Shown here piece by piece: positions 54,741-63,385 of a stretch of 64,000 bases of DNA; position 1 is the first letter of the stretch; each line of letters starts with the position of its first letter. The stretch is from Thermomicrobium sp. 4228-Ro. Its GTDB lineage: Bacteria; Chloroflexota; Chloroflexia; Thermomicrobiales; Thermomicrobiaceae. The notes below the pieces were generated by a model that was not told where the DNA came from, made no database searches, and was given only the letters and a program-made list of their open reading frames with translations. The stretch lies in NCBI RefSeq assembly GCF_026241205.1, contig NZ_JAPFQM010000001.1:620001-684000 (forward strand), in the 5' to 3' direction. Both the position numbers and the translations under genes were made by a program.

Positions 54741-55008
54741 TGCTGTCTCGTCCTTCGCGCGTTCCTCGGGTCAGTACCCGGCGAAATCCGACACGCTCTG
54801 CAGACTTGTCCCAGAACGGCACGTCACGCTCGGCTTCGAGCGAAGACGGTGAAGCACAGCGATCGTGCGCACAGGTCGAGGTCTCGCTCTGTTTTCACCT
54901 GCGTGGGACTCGTCCAGCGGCTCTCTCGCCTCCAGTCGAACTCCGGTCGGAATTCCACCCCGAGTCGAGAGAGAACAAGTTTGCCGCGAGGCCTTCAGCC
55001 CGTCCGCC

Positions 55009-55839
55009 TCATGTCCGCCCACTCGTCCGCTGCCAGGGTACCAGCACTTTCCGCAAGAAATCGACCAGCTGCACGCTGACGAAGCCGAGAATCGCTGTCA
55101 CGAACAAGGTCGCCCAGAGCGAGGAGACCGAGAACGTTTGCCAGGCGCTCCACAGGAGATAGCCGAGGCCATCGCGTGCACCCAGCATCTCCGCCAACAC
55201 CCCGAGGATCAACCCGGTCCCGACCCCGAGCCGGAGTCCCGCCAGCACCAGCGGCATCGCTCCCGGCAGCGCGACTGTCCGGATCACGTCCCACCGCCTG
55301 GCCCCGAACGTCTTGGCCACGTCGAAATAGACCGGGCTGATCGCCAGTACGCCTTCCATCGCGTTGGTCACGGCAAGGTAGAAGACACCGATCGCCACCA
55401 TCGACACCTTCGATCCCTCGCCCAGACCAAAGATCAGGAGCAGCAAGGGAAACAACGCACTCTTGGGCAGTGGGTAGGTCGCCGCGATGATCGGGTCGAG
55501 CGTCAACCGGAGCCAGCGCCACAAGCCCATCGCCAGCCCGATCAAGACCGCCGGCACGCCCCCGATAATCGTCCCCAGAACCACCCGCCACAGCGTGATC
55601 TTCAGGTGATGGAGGAGGACACCGGTGGTCACTGCCTCCCAGAAAGCCCGCACGATCGCGCTCGGCGCCGGGAAGAAGCGCTGGTCGACCCAGCCCACCC
55701 GCGCCGCCACCTCCCAGAGCAGGAGCAGCACGATCGGTGACAGGATTTGCGCCGCTGCCTCCGTCTTGGCTCCGGCCCGCGGCACCCAGCGTCGGCGCCG
55801 CACGGCCACGTGCTCCAAGGCCGCGCCTCGCTCTGCCAT
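55009..55839 (-). CDS. ABC-transporter permease (SsuC/TauC type)
   Basis: 276 residues from ATG 55839, with GGAGG upstream. About six TM helices; N-terminal PIVLLLLWEVAARVG and FPAPSAIVRAFWEAV are typical of the family. The inner loop AKTFGARRWDVIRTVALPGAMP is the EAA-like coupling motif that docks on the ATPase. It starts one base after the ATPase stop, forming an ATPase-permease operon. With the lipoprotein at 47.6 kb it would complete an importer for a small anionic compound, perhaps the aromatic substrate of the nearby pathway. Confidence 0.9.
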   Translation of the reverse strand: MAERGAALEHVAVRRRRWVPRAGAKTEAAAQILSPIVLLLLWEVAARVGWVDQRFFPAPSAIVRAFWEAVTTGVLLHHLKITLWRVVLGTIIGGVPAVLIGLAMGLWRWLRLTLDPIIAATYPLPKSALFPLLLLIFGLGEGSKVSMVAIGVFYLAVTNAMEGVLAISPVYFDVAKTFGARRWDVIRTVALPGAMPLVLAGLRLGVGTGLILGVLAEMLGARDGLGYLLWSAWQTFSVSSLWATLFVTAILGFVSVQLVDFLRKVLVPWQRTSGRT

Positions 55840-55840
55840 G

Positions 55841-56665
55841 TCAGTCCTCCCGTGGCCCGCGTCGCACTTCCTCCGCGATCGAGCCCCAGATCTCTTCGTA
55901 CAGCTCCCCATAGCGCGGATCGGCCCGCACCTCCACCACGTCCCGCGGCCGAGGGAACGGAATCGGAATGAGGCGCTTCACCTGCCCCGGCCGGTGCGTC
56001 ATCACCAGCACCTCGTCCCCGAGCGTGATCGCCTCGTCGATCGAGTGGGTGACGAAGATCACCGTCTTCTGCTGCTCTTCGCAGAGCGTCGACACCTCCT
56101 GCTGCAGGATCGTCCGCATCTGCTCGTCGAGAGCCGAGAACGGCTCGTCCATGAGGAGCACGTCCGGATCGACTGCGAAGGCCCGGGCGATCGAGACGCG
56201 CTGCTTCATGCCGCCCGAGAGCTGATGCGGGTAGGCGCGCTCGAACCCGGCCAGTCCCACCTTGCGGATCCAGTGCCCCACCCGCTCCTCGACCTCGCGC
56301 CCCCGGACTCGCCGCAGCTTGAGACCATAGGCAACGTTGTCGCGCACCGTCATCCAGGGGAACACCGACTGCTCCTGGAAGACCATCGCGAACGGCGGAT
56401 GCCCGTCCCGGCTCGGCCGCATCCAGACCTCACCGCTGTCCTGCCGCTCGAGACCGGCGAGGATCCGGAGGAGCGTCGTCTTCCCGCAGCCGCTCGGCCC
56501 AACGATGACCAGGAACCGCCCCTCGCGCAGCTCGAAACTCACGCGGTCGAGCGCGCGCAGCTGGCGTCGCCCATGCTGGAAATGCTTCACGACGTCCGTC
56601 ACGCGCACGACGACGTCACGGTGCGCGGTCGACGCCGTACCCGGCTCCTGTGCAGCTTCGTGCAT
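55841..56665 (-). CDS. ABC-transporter ATPase (SsuB/TauB type)
   Basis: 274 residues; GGAGGGTGGC precedes ATG 56665. Walker A is GPSGCGKTTLLRILAGL, the Q-loop FQEQSVFPW, the signature LSGGMKQRVSIARAF, Walker B VLLMDEPFSALD and the switch His FVTHSIDEA. Sequence around them is typical of the nitrate/sulfonate/taurine importer ATPases. It drives the permease encoded directly downstream. The 216 bases upstream (56666-56881) show no gene. Confidence 0.92.
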   Translation of the reverse strand: MHEAAQEPGTASTAHRDVVVRVTDVVKHFQHGRRQLRALDRVSFELREGRFLVIVGPSGCGKTTLLRILAGLERQDSGEVWMRPSRDGHPPFAMVFQEQSVFPWMTVRDNVAYGLKLRRVRGREVEERVGHWIRKVGLAGFERAYPHQLSGGMKQRVSIARAFAVDPDVLLMDEPFSALDEQMRTILQQEVSTLCEEQQKTVIFVTHSIDEAITLGDEVLVMTHRPGQVKRLIPIPFPRPRDVVEVRADPRYGELYEEIWGSIAEEVRRGPRED

Positions 56666-56881
56666 GCCACCCTCCAGGCCACATCAGCGAGACTGGGAAT
56701 GAAAGCGACATCGATGCGCTACGCCTGTTCCGATGCTAGCCAGGTTCGGCTAAGTTCTGCAACCAGCTCGTTCGCCATAGGAGAACAGAACCGCCTCGCC
56801 AGCTCTCTGTGTCCGCCCCACCCGCCCGCGAACAGCCGAATCCGGCTCGACTCAGCGCCGCTACACGACCGCGGAAACGGC

Positions 56882-57704
56882 TCACCCCAACGCCGTATCG
56901 AGCACCATCATCGTCGTGAAGCCGAGGATGGTTCCCGTCGTCGCGAGATCGCTGTGGTCACCACGTTGCGATTCAGGAATCAGTTCTTCGACCACGACGT
57001 ACAGCATCGCGCCTGCAGCGAAGGCGAGGGCGTACGGTAGGATCGGTTGGACGAGGATCACCGCCGCCGCGCCGATGAGCGCTGCCACCGGCTCGACGAT
57101 CGCCGAGAGCTGTCCGTACCAGAACGCCCGGAACGGACTGAACCCCTCGCGTCGCAGTGGCATGGCGACCGCCAGCCCCTCCGGCACGTTCTGGAGCGCG
57201 ATACCGATCGCCAGGGCAACCGCACCGCCGGCCAGCGACAAAGCGAGCGCCGGGTCGAGTACCCGGGCCGCTGCACCGAAGGCAACACCGACCGCCAGTC
57301 CCTCCGGGACGTTGTGCAGCGTGATCGCCAGGATGAGCAAGGTCGTCCGTCGCCAGGTCGTCGAGATTCCCTCAGCGGCCTCTCGAGGGAAAAAGAGATG
57401 CAGGTGCGGGAGAAAGCGATCGACCAGCCGCAAGGCGAGCGCACCGAGCACGAGACCGCTCGCGGCCGAGCCAGGGGATGCCACCGTTCTGCTCGGTCAC
57501 CTCCATCGCGGGAATGAGCAGTGACCACACGCTCGCCGCGATCATCACACCGGCAGCGAAACCGAGCATCATGTCCAGCAGCCACCGAGCCATGCCACGA
57601 CGCACCAAGACCAGCGCTGCTGCCAGTGCGGTCGCTCCCCACGTCAGGAGCCCACCGAGCAGGGCTTGGAGGAGCGGATCGAGGGCGAAAAACCAGTCCA
57701 GCAT
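56882..57704 (-). pseudogene. ZIP-family metal transporter, frameshifted
   Basis: The N-terminal frame from ATG 57704 (LDPLLQALLGGLLTWGATAL, LLDMMLGFAAGVMIAASVWSL, MEVTEQNGGIPWL) leaves sense near 57485. The family pattern continues in another frame (AASGLVLGALALRLVDRFLP, LAITLHNVPEGLAVGVAFGA, GIALQNVPEGLAVAMPLR) to the stop at 56882. The HNVPEGLAVG and QNVPEGLAVA helices carry the metal-binding His/Asn/Pro/Glu of ZIP proteins (zinc, iron or manganese uptake, or export in the GufA branch). One extra base near a GGCTCGG sequence explains the break. The joined protein would be about 270 residues. Confidence 0.82.
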
Positions 57705-57745
57705 ACCGGCTCCTCAGGATCGTTCGACATAGAGAAACTTCTAAA

Positions 57746-57759
57746 TTAGTCATGTCTAA
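57746..57759. promoter_or_regulatory. Inverted repeat upstream of the ZIP gene
   Basis: TTAGTCATGTCTAA: 12 of 14 bases are symmetric, 42 bases before the ZIP start. The TTAG...CTAA arms resemble operators of DtxR/MntR-family metal repressors. Confidence 0.4.
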
Positions 57760-57828
57760 CTCTAGCAGCGCAACACCGAACGACGCAAGCAGGCGCGGCA
57801 CCCGCGCGCCGCCTCGCGGGAACGGTCA

Positions 57829-59040
57829 TCACCGCGATTCGGCTGCCTCGTCCGTGAGCACCCGACCGATCCACGCTCCGGCGATCCGATGCGCCTCGTC
57901 CCACACCTCGCGGATCGGAACTCCCGTCGCCTGGTGGATGGCGAGGCAGTCGCGGTATTCGGGCACCGCGTCGATCACCCGCCCACCGTGGATCTTCAGT
58001 TTCACCGCGACCTCGCCCCAACGTGTCGCCACGCTCACGATGCGGCGCTCCAGCTTCGTCCGATCGAGCGCGATCGCGCGTACACCGAACGTCGTCGAGT
58101 GCTCGAAGAAGACCTGCTCGATCCAGGGCCGGTCGCTCGCCCGGCAAATCACGCTCACCTCCACTGCCGGGCGTGACCGTTTCATGACGATCGGCGTGAG
58201 ATAGACGTCCAGCGCCCCCGCCGCGAAGAGCCGTTCGACGAGCGGCTCGACGAACTGCGGATTCATGTCGTCGAGGTTCGCCTGGAGGAGGAGTTCGGCC
58301 GGCTCCGGTTCCGGCGGCACGCTCGTGGTCTCGCCGATCCAGAGCCGGAGCGCATTGGGCCAGGGCAGCTCGCGCGCGCCGAAGCCGTACCCGACCCGCT
58401 CGGGACGGAACGCTGGCCGTTGGAAGTGGGCGAGCGTCACCAGCAGCGCCGCTCCGGTGGGTGTCACCAGCTCCGCTTCGATGTCCACCGGTACGGTCGG
58501 TGCAGCCGCTTCGGCCAGCAGCGCCGCCGTCGCTGGCGCTGGCACCGGCAGTCTCCCGTGGGTCGTCTCGACCCAGCCCCGGCTCATCGGCAACGGCCCA
58601 CAGGCGATCGCTTCCACCCCCAGCAGTTCGAAGCCCCAGACGACTCCCACGATGTCGACGATCGAGTCGACCGCACCGACCTCGTGGAAGTGCACCCGCT
58701 CGACCGGCACACCATGGACGCGCGCTTCCGCCTCGGCCAGCCGTTGGAAGACGGCGAGTGCTCGCTCCTCGACGCGTGGTGGAAGCGCCGATTCGTTCAG
58801 CAACCTGCGGATCTCCGCCCAGTCGCGCGACGGTTGGTCACGCTCGACGACGACCTGAACACGGGTGCCGCGCAGTCCCTGCCGGACGACCGTCTCGGCG
58901 ACCAGCCGGTACCCTTCGAGGGCGAGCGACGTCGCGAGCCGCGTCGCCAGCTCATCGACCGCGAGCCCGGCATCGACCTGCGCACCGAGCAGCATGTCGC
59001 CGCTCGCCCCCGAAAACGGATCGATGACCGCGACACGCAT
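57829..59040 (-). CDS. larC: Nickel-pincer cofactor nickel insertase LarC
   Basis: 403 residues from ATG 59040. The N-terminus VAVIDPFSGASGDMLLGA and HFHEVGAVDSIVDIVGV are hallmarks of LarC (DUF111). The C-terminal half contains LLQANLDDMNPQFVEPLVERLFAAGALDVYLTPIVMKRSRPA. LarC inserts nickel into the pyridinium pincer cofactor of lactate racemase and related enzymes. It is usually one continuous frame outside Lactobacillus, as here. LarB, LarE and a LarA-type enzyme are not in the window. It follows rlmN on the same strand with an 11-base gap. Confidence 0.9.
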   Translation of the reverse strand: MRVAVIDPFSGASGDMLLGAQVDAGLAVDELATRLATSLALEGYRLVAETVVRQGLRGTRVQVVVERDQPSRDWAEIRRLLNESALPPRVEERALAVFQRLAEAEARVHGVPVERVHFHEVGAVDSIVDIVGVVWGFELLGVEAIACGPLPMSRGWVETTHGRLPVPAPATAALLAEAAAPTVPVDIEAELVTPTGAALLVTLAHFQRPAFRPERVGYGFGARELPWPNALRLWIGETTSVPPEPEPAELLLQANLDDMNPQFVEPLVERLFAAGALDVYLTPIVMKRSRPAVEVSVICRASDRPWIEQVFFEHSTTFGVRAIALDRTKLERRIVSVATRWGEVAVKLKIHGGRVIDAVPEYRDCLAIHQATGVPIREVWDEAHRIAGAWIGRVLTDEAAESR

Positions 59041-59051
59041 GCGCTGACCTT

Positions 59052-60173
59052 TCACTGTCCGGCCACAGCCGGCAAGCGGCGTCCTCGCCGCGCTTCTTCG
59101 TGCGCCCGGAGCTGCCCGCAGGCAGCGGCGATCTCCACACCACGCGAGTACCGTACCGTAGCCGGAATGCCGTAGTGCTCGAGAACAGCGCGAAAGCGTT
59201 CGATCCGCTCCGGAGCAGGACGCCGGTAGAGCGGCGCTGCGGGGGTCGGGTTGTAGGGGATCAGGTTGACATGGCACAGCAGGCCACGCAGCTTCCGGGC
59301 GAGCTCCGCAGCCGTCTTCTCGTCGTCGTTCAGGCCGTCGATCAGGACATACTCGAACGTGACGCGCCGCCCGGTTTTCGCGACATACCGGCGACAGGCC
59401 GCGAGCAGCTCGTCGACCGGCCAGCGCCGGTTGAGCGGCACCAGCTGCGAGCGCAGTCCGTCGTTCGGCGCGTGGAGCGAGACAGCCAGCTTGACCTGAT
59501 ACGGCTCCTCGGCCAGCCGGTCGATGAACGGCACCATGCCGGCAGTCGAGAGCGTGATGTGCCGCGTCCCGATTCCCAGTCCCTGTCGATCGTTGACGAT
59601 CGCGACGAAGCGCAGCACTGCATCGTAGTTCTGGAACGGCTCTCCCATCCCCATGACGACGATATTCGACAGGCGCCGCTGCCGCTCGCGCGCGACCCGC
59701 GCGGCATAGACCACCTGGCTCACCATCTCCCCAGGCGTGAGGTTGCGGATCAAGCCGGAAAGCCCGGTCGCGCAGAAGCTACAACCGACCGCGCAGCCGA
59801 TCTGACAGGAGACGCAGACAGTCGTACGGTCGGGGTAGAACATGAGGACTGTCTCGACGAAGTGCTCGTCCTCCGTCCGGAAGAGGAACTTGATCGTCTC
59901 GCCGTCGTCAGTCACCCGCCGCCGCACCTCGACCAGGTTCGTGATTGGCAAGGTCTCCTGCAGTTCTTGCCGCATCGCTTTCGGCAGAACGCTCATGACC
60001 CCGTAGTCGAGCGCGAGTTGCTGGTAGGCCCAGTGGTAGAGTTGCCGGGCGCGGTAGCGCGGGTACCCACGCTCGACGACCCACGCTTCCAGTTCAGCCA
60101 GCCGAAAGTCGTGGAGCGTGCGCGGCCGCCCCGTCCGAGGACGCTCTGTTGTCGCCGATCGGGCGTCGTGCAT
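59052..60173 (-). CDS. rlmN: 23S rRNA (adenine2503-C2)-methyltransferase
   Basis: 373 residues. The radical-SAM cluster motif is [16 protein letters not shown] (CxxxCxxC). [13 protein letters not shown] and TLSTAGMVP follow, and AVSLHAPND with [14 protein letters not shown] come next. The methyl-carrier cysteines of the family can be placed in the first motif region and in [11 protein letters not shown] near the C-terminus. RlmN methylates A2503 of 23S rRNA and A37 of some tRNAs. All family blocks are intact, and the product has the normal length. Confidence 0.94.
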   Translation of the reverse strand: MHDARSATTERPRTGRPRTLHDFRLAELEAWVVERGYPRYRARQLYHWAYQQLALDYGVMSVLPKAMRQELQETLPITNLVEVRRRVTDDGETIKFLFRTEDEHFVETVLMFYPDRTTVCVSCQIGCAVGCSFCATGLSGLIRNLTPGEMVSQVVYAARVARERQRRLSNIVVMGMGEPFQNYDAVLRFVAIVNDRQGLGIGTRHITLSTAGMVPFIDRLAEEPYQVKLAVSLHAPNDGLRSQLVPLNRRWPVDELLAACRRYVAKTGRRVTFEYVLIDGLNDDEKTAAELARKLRGLLCHVNLIPYNPTPAAPLYRRPAPERIERFRAVLEHYGIPATVRYSRGVEIAAACGQLRAHEEARRGRRLPAVAGQ

Positions 60174-60218
60174 GTTGTCCTGAGTCCTCCGCGTCGTTCG
60201 CTCATCTCGTTAAGTGTA

Positions 60219-61385
60219 TCAACGAGCTGGCCGGCCAACGGCAGCGTCGAGCTGTACGCGGAGCTGACGGATCCGGGCCTCGAGCGCTTCAGCCTCGAAG
60301 GCAGCCAGATACCTGGGCAGACGCTCCCCGCGTGCCCGGTGCCAGCACCGGTACGCCCAATCCACGAGCGCGATATCGAGTCGCCGACGCAGCCAGAACG
60401 CTCGGAAACCGTACCGCACAAGGTAGCTGAGCTGACGTCCCCGACGACGCCAGGGACGGGTCACGGTTTCCAGATCCTCCGGATCGGCCAGGCCGCGTTG
60501 CACCGCTTCCGCGAGAAAGCGCCGAACGTCGCGCGAGCGCCGGCGAGCTTGGACGAACGCAATGACAGCCAACCCGATCGCTCCAGGCAGCAGGACGCCC
60601 GCTGGATAACCGAGGAGCACTGCGACCGCGAGCGCGCCGCTCTCGTCCGCCTGCGCGAGGGTGACCGCCCCGTTCCAGAGCGCATGGAGGAGCACGGCCA
60701 CGAGCAGCCCGCTCGGAAGCACCAGCCACCGGGCGGCCGCTGAACGCGCTTGCGCTGCGAGCCCGATACCCAGGCCGGTCAACGCCGTGTAGAGCGGGTG
60801 GCCGAAACCGGTCAGAATGCCGCGAACCAGAAAGAGGCTGCCAGCACCGGCGAGCCCTCCCCGCAGGAACTCGTCCGCATAGTACAGCCAATCCTCGACG
60901 ACCGCGAAGCCCAGGCCGGCCAATCCACCGTAGACGATGCCGTCCACCACATCGTCGAACTCGTGCCGTGCCGCGAGAAACAGCAAGAGTACGAAAGCAC
61001 CTTTCGCGATCTCTTCCGACAGCGGTGCGAACACCACCGAGCCGATCGCGTCACGCACCTCAGTCGACAAGCCGAGTGTTGCTCCAGTCGAGACTTCGAG
61101 TGCAGCCGTGCCGAGTGCGCCGCTGAGCGTCGCCACACCCGCACCCCAGGCGAACGCCAGCCCGAGCAACCACGGTGGCTCGTGCTCCAGCGGGTCGAGT
61201 GCGATCAAGTAGAGCGCAGCGAAAGGAGCGAGCAGTAGAGCCAGCGCGCCGCCCACGAGAAAGGCTGCCCATGACGTTCCCACGAGGACGATAGCGACGA
61301 CGCAGCAGAGCCCAGTGAGCGCCAGGACACTCGTGCACCCAATGATCAGCGGCCAGATCGGTGACCCACTCGCTCGTCGCTCCAT
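60219..61385 (-). CDS. PrsW-like intramembrane metalloprotease
   Basis: 388 residues from ATG 61385 with GAGGAG upstream. About eight TM helices lie in the first 290 residues. Motifs of the PrsW/CAAX-protease group are visible: FAPLSEEIAKGAFVLLLF (EExxK), GLGFAVVEDWLYY, and GFGHPLYTALTGLGIG and LLHALWNGAV with the metal-binding histidines. The C-terminal about 90 residues form a soluble, arginine-rich tail. PrsW cleaves anti-sigma factors in Bacillus; no anti-sigma gene is next to it here, so the substrate is unknown. Confidence 0.82.
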   Translation of the reverse strand: MERRASGSPIWPLIIGCTSVLALTGLCCVVAIVLVGTSWAAFLVGGALALLLAPFAALYLIALDPLEHEPPWLLGLAFAWGAGVATLSGALGTAALEVSTGATLGLSTEVRDAIGSVVFAPLSEEIAKGAFVLLLFLAARHEFDDVVDGIVYGGLAGLGFAVVEDWLYYADEFLRGGLAGAGSLFLVRGILTGFGHPLYTALTGLGIGLAAQARSAAARWLVLPSGLLVAVLLHALWNGAVTLAQADESGALAVAVLLGYPAGVLLPGAIGLAVIAFVQARRRSRDVRRFLAEAVQRGLADPEDLETVTRPWRRRGRQLSYLVRYGFRAFWLRRRLDIALVDWAYRCWHRARGERLPRYLAAFEAEALEARIRQLRVQLDAAVGRPAR

Positions 61386-61482
61386 GCTCCTCGCCCGCTT
61401 CCCCGGTCGGCGCAGTCGCGTGTATCGTATCGTGAAGAAGAGACGGCATCGAGACAGCGTCCCCGCGGGAGGGAGCACGACG

Positions 61483-62391
61483 ATGAACCAGCACCGCGAG
61501 CTATCGGGAGAACGGCTGCTCGAGCGACTCACCGAGATCTGGCCGGATGGAGCACCGGCGCGCGTTCAGCCGGTCTTCGACGACCTCCGTACCGCCCTCC
61601 GGGTTCCCGACGTGCCGTTTCCGTTCCGCTTGCTCGCGAACTGGCCACCGTACCTGGCTTTCGCTGTCCGCCAGTTCAGCCCGTTCGTGCGCTCGCTCGC
61701 CTTCGAGGCAGCAGCCGATGCGCTCCGGGCCGAAATCGCCCAGGCGCTCGCGGCTGCCGCTCGTCGAGAGCGACTGGAACCGCTTCGTCCACTCGTCCTC
61801 CGCGAGCACGAGCTGGCACCGAAGATCGTCCTCGTCCTCGCCGCGTTCGCGGTCGGCTTGCGCGGACGCAGCACCGAACCCGCACCCCCGCTCGGCACGA
61901 CGCTGCCGGAGGAAGAGCCGCTCCCGGTGCGGCCTGCCGAGCTCCCGCGGACGATCGACGAGCGGATCGCACCGCTACCGGACATCCGCTCGCTTCCGGA
62001 GGCGACGCGTGCCGCGCTGGAGGAACTCGCCGCACTGCGCGGCGTGCCGACCGTCGATGATTTCAGTCGAGCGCTGGGGGTGACCGACCGGGAAGCACTC
62101 GCCCAGCTCGTCCAGCTGCGCCAGGCTCAGGCAGCGACGGTGGACGAGCTCCGGCCGAGGATCGGCCAGCTGGCCGACCGACTGGTCCGGCGCTTTACCC
62201 TCCCCGGCGGCAAAGTCCTGCCGGACTTCATGGTCCCGCCGGACGACCTGCCAGCTATCCTGACAGCCGTCGAGACACTCCAAGCGATCGCGCGCGAGGC
62301 GCTGATCGATGTCACGCTGGCTCGCCTCGCGCTCGACGGTGTGGAGGCTGCCAAACGGTCCCCCTACCCCGTCAGCCAACCAGTGGGGTAA
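61483..62391 (+). CDS. DehI-family (group I haloacid dehalogenase-like) protein
   Basis: 302 residues from ATG 61483, with GGGAGGGAG upstream. Recognised by resemblance to DehI at both ends. LRVPDVPFPFRLLANWPPYL, about 40 residues in, matches the LRVPxVxFxxRxLAxxPxYL region, and the C-terminus VTLARLALDGVEAAKRSPYP matches the DGAEAASKSPFP end. A VDDFSRAL segment near residue 190 may hold the catalytic Asp. The two-repeat all-helical fold of DehI would fit. Whether this protein dehalogenates anything is unknown; many relatives in genomes are uncharacterised. Its end overlaps the CcdA gene tail to tail by 20 bases. Confidence 0.65.
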   Translation: MNQHRELSGERLLERLTEIWPDGAPARVQPVFDDLRTALRVPDVPFPFRLLANWPPYLAFAVRQFSPFVRSLAFEAAADALRAEIAQALAAAARRERLEPLRPLVLREHELAPKIVLVLAAFAVGLRGRSTEPAPPLGTTLPEEEPLPVRPAELPRTIDERIAPLPDIRSLPEATRAALEELAALRGVPTVDDFSRALGVTDREALAQLVQLRQAQAATVDELRPRIGQLADRLVRRFTLPGGKVLPDFMVPPDDLPAILTAVETLQAIAREALIDVTLARLALDGVEAAKRSPYPVSQPVG

Positions 62392-63217
62392 CCGGGAACA
62401 GGCGCGCGAACGGCGCCGGCCAGAGCGCCGTCGCGAAGTAGTAGGCAGCGAGCGCGACGAGAAGGACGAACGAAGCTGACCGCACGAAGCCGAAGGCCGA
62501 ACGGGCACGCGCCCGAAGTTCGGCACCCGTTCGCTCAGTCAGCGACGAGAACGCGAACAGCCCGCTGACGAAGCTCGCGGCTGCAAGGACGAAACCGATC
62601 GGCGCAAAGATCGGACTGTATGTCATGCTGTGCATGGCCAGACCGGCCAAGATCGGCCCGGTTCAACCGAATCCAGCTAGGACAAAACCGGTACCGGCTG
62701 CCACCGAACGGAGGAAGGACGGCTGTGCTCCGGTACGCAAGAGCCGCCGCCCCGTACGGCTGACGACCGTCCCCGGTAGACTCCACCAGCCGCGCTGCGC
62801 CGCCAGCCCGGCAAGCACGAGAGCGACGGTAAGCCGCAGCATTCGCCCGACTGCACTCGGAAACGTCACACCACCGATCAGAGGCGCAAGCCCCGATGCG
62901 ATCGCCACACCGAGCAGGAGGAAAACGCTACAGGCACCGAGCCCCAGACCGACAAGTCGGCGATGTTTCCCGTTCCTGTCACGGCCGGCACTGCGCGCCA
63001 GGATCGCCAGGAACAGTGGAAACGAGCAGGGGGAGAGCAGGCTGGCCAGCCCGGCGAGCAGCGCCAAGGCGACAAGCGAGAGTGCATCGATGGGCGGCAA
63101 CCGAAAGCGGGGATAGTGCACGTATGCCAGCCAGTAAGCGAGCAAGAGTACCGCGAATACGGATGTGAGAGCGAGTACGGTCGACACCCTGGGATGCCGT
63201 CGTAGCTGGTAACGCAT
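62372..63217 (-). CDS. ccdA: CcdA-like thiol-disulfide membrane protein with in-frame TGA (candidate selenoprotein)
   Basis: 281 residues if TGA 62665-62663 is read through, from ATG 63217 (GGAGGTGG upstream). Six to seven TM helices. The first CcdA redox motif, LASLLSPCSFPLFLAIL, is at about residue 60. The second motif of the family (PCTGPIL in Bacillus CcdA) reads AGFG-TGA-TGPILAGLA, so the stop codon stands exactly at the second conserved cysteine. The frame stays open and hydrophobic for 93 more codons (FVSGLFAFSSL, SFVLLVALAAYYFATALW). CcdA moves electrons across the membrane to reduce thioredoxin-like proteins. Either Sec replaces Cys, or this is a gene killed by a single mutation. It lies divergent from an OsmC-like gene. 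Confidence 0.7.
62635..62649 (-). promoter_or_regulatory. SECIS-like hairpin downstream of the ccdA TGA
   Basis: On the minus strand UGGCC-GGUCU-GGCCA, a 5-bp stem with loop GGUCU. The loop lies 19-23 bases past the TGA and is preceded by an unpaired U. The E. coli fdhF SECIS has a GGUC apical loop, a bulged U and similar spacing. A short GC-rich stem can arise by chance. Confidence 0.45.
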
Positions 63218-63348
63218 GCGGCCACCTCCGATCCGGCCACCACGCCTGACGACACCATCGGACGCTGCCTCTTGCCGCACGACCTCGCATCAGGTACATG
63301 CGACGGCTATCCTTCACCCGCCGAGCGCTGTGCGGCACGCATGACCAG

Positions 63349-63367
63349 TATACCCCCACGGGGTATA
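63349..63367. promoter_or_regulatory. CsoR/CstR-type palindrome between ccdA and osmC-like genes
   Basis: TATACCCC-CAC-GGGGTATA, a perfect 8+3+8 inverted repeat 18 bases before the OsmC-like start. It overlaps possible -10 boxes (TATACC, TATAGC). The ATACCCC...GGGGTAT form is typical of CsoR/RcnR/CstR-family repressors responding to copper, nickel or persulfides. No regulator gene of that family is in the window. Confidence 0.6.
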
Positions 63368-63385
63368 GCAAAAGGAAGGGTAGCG

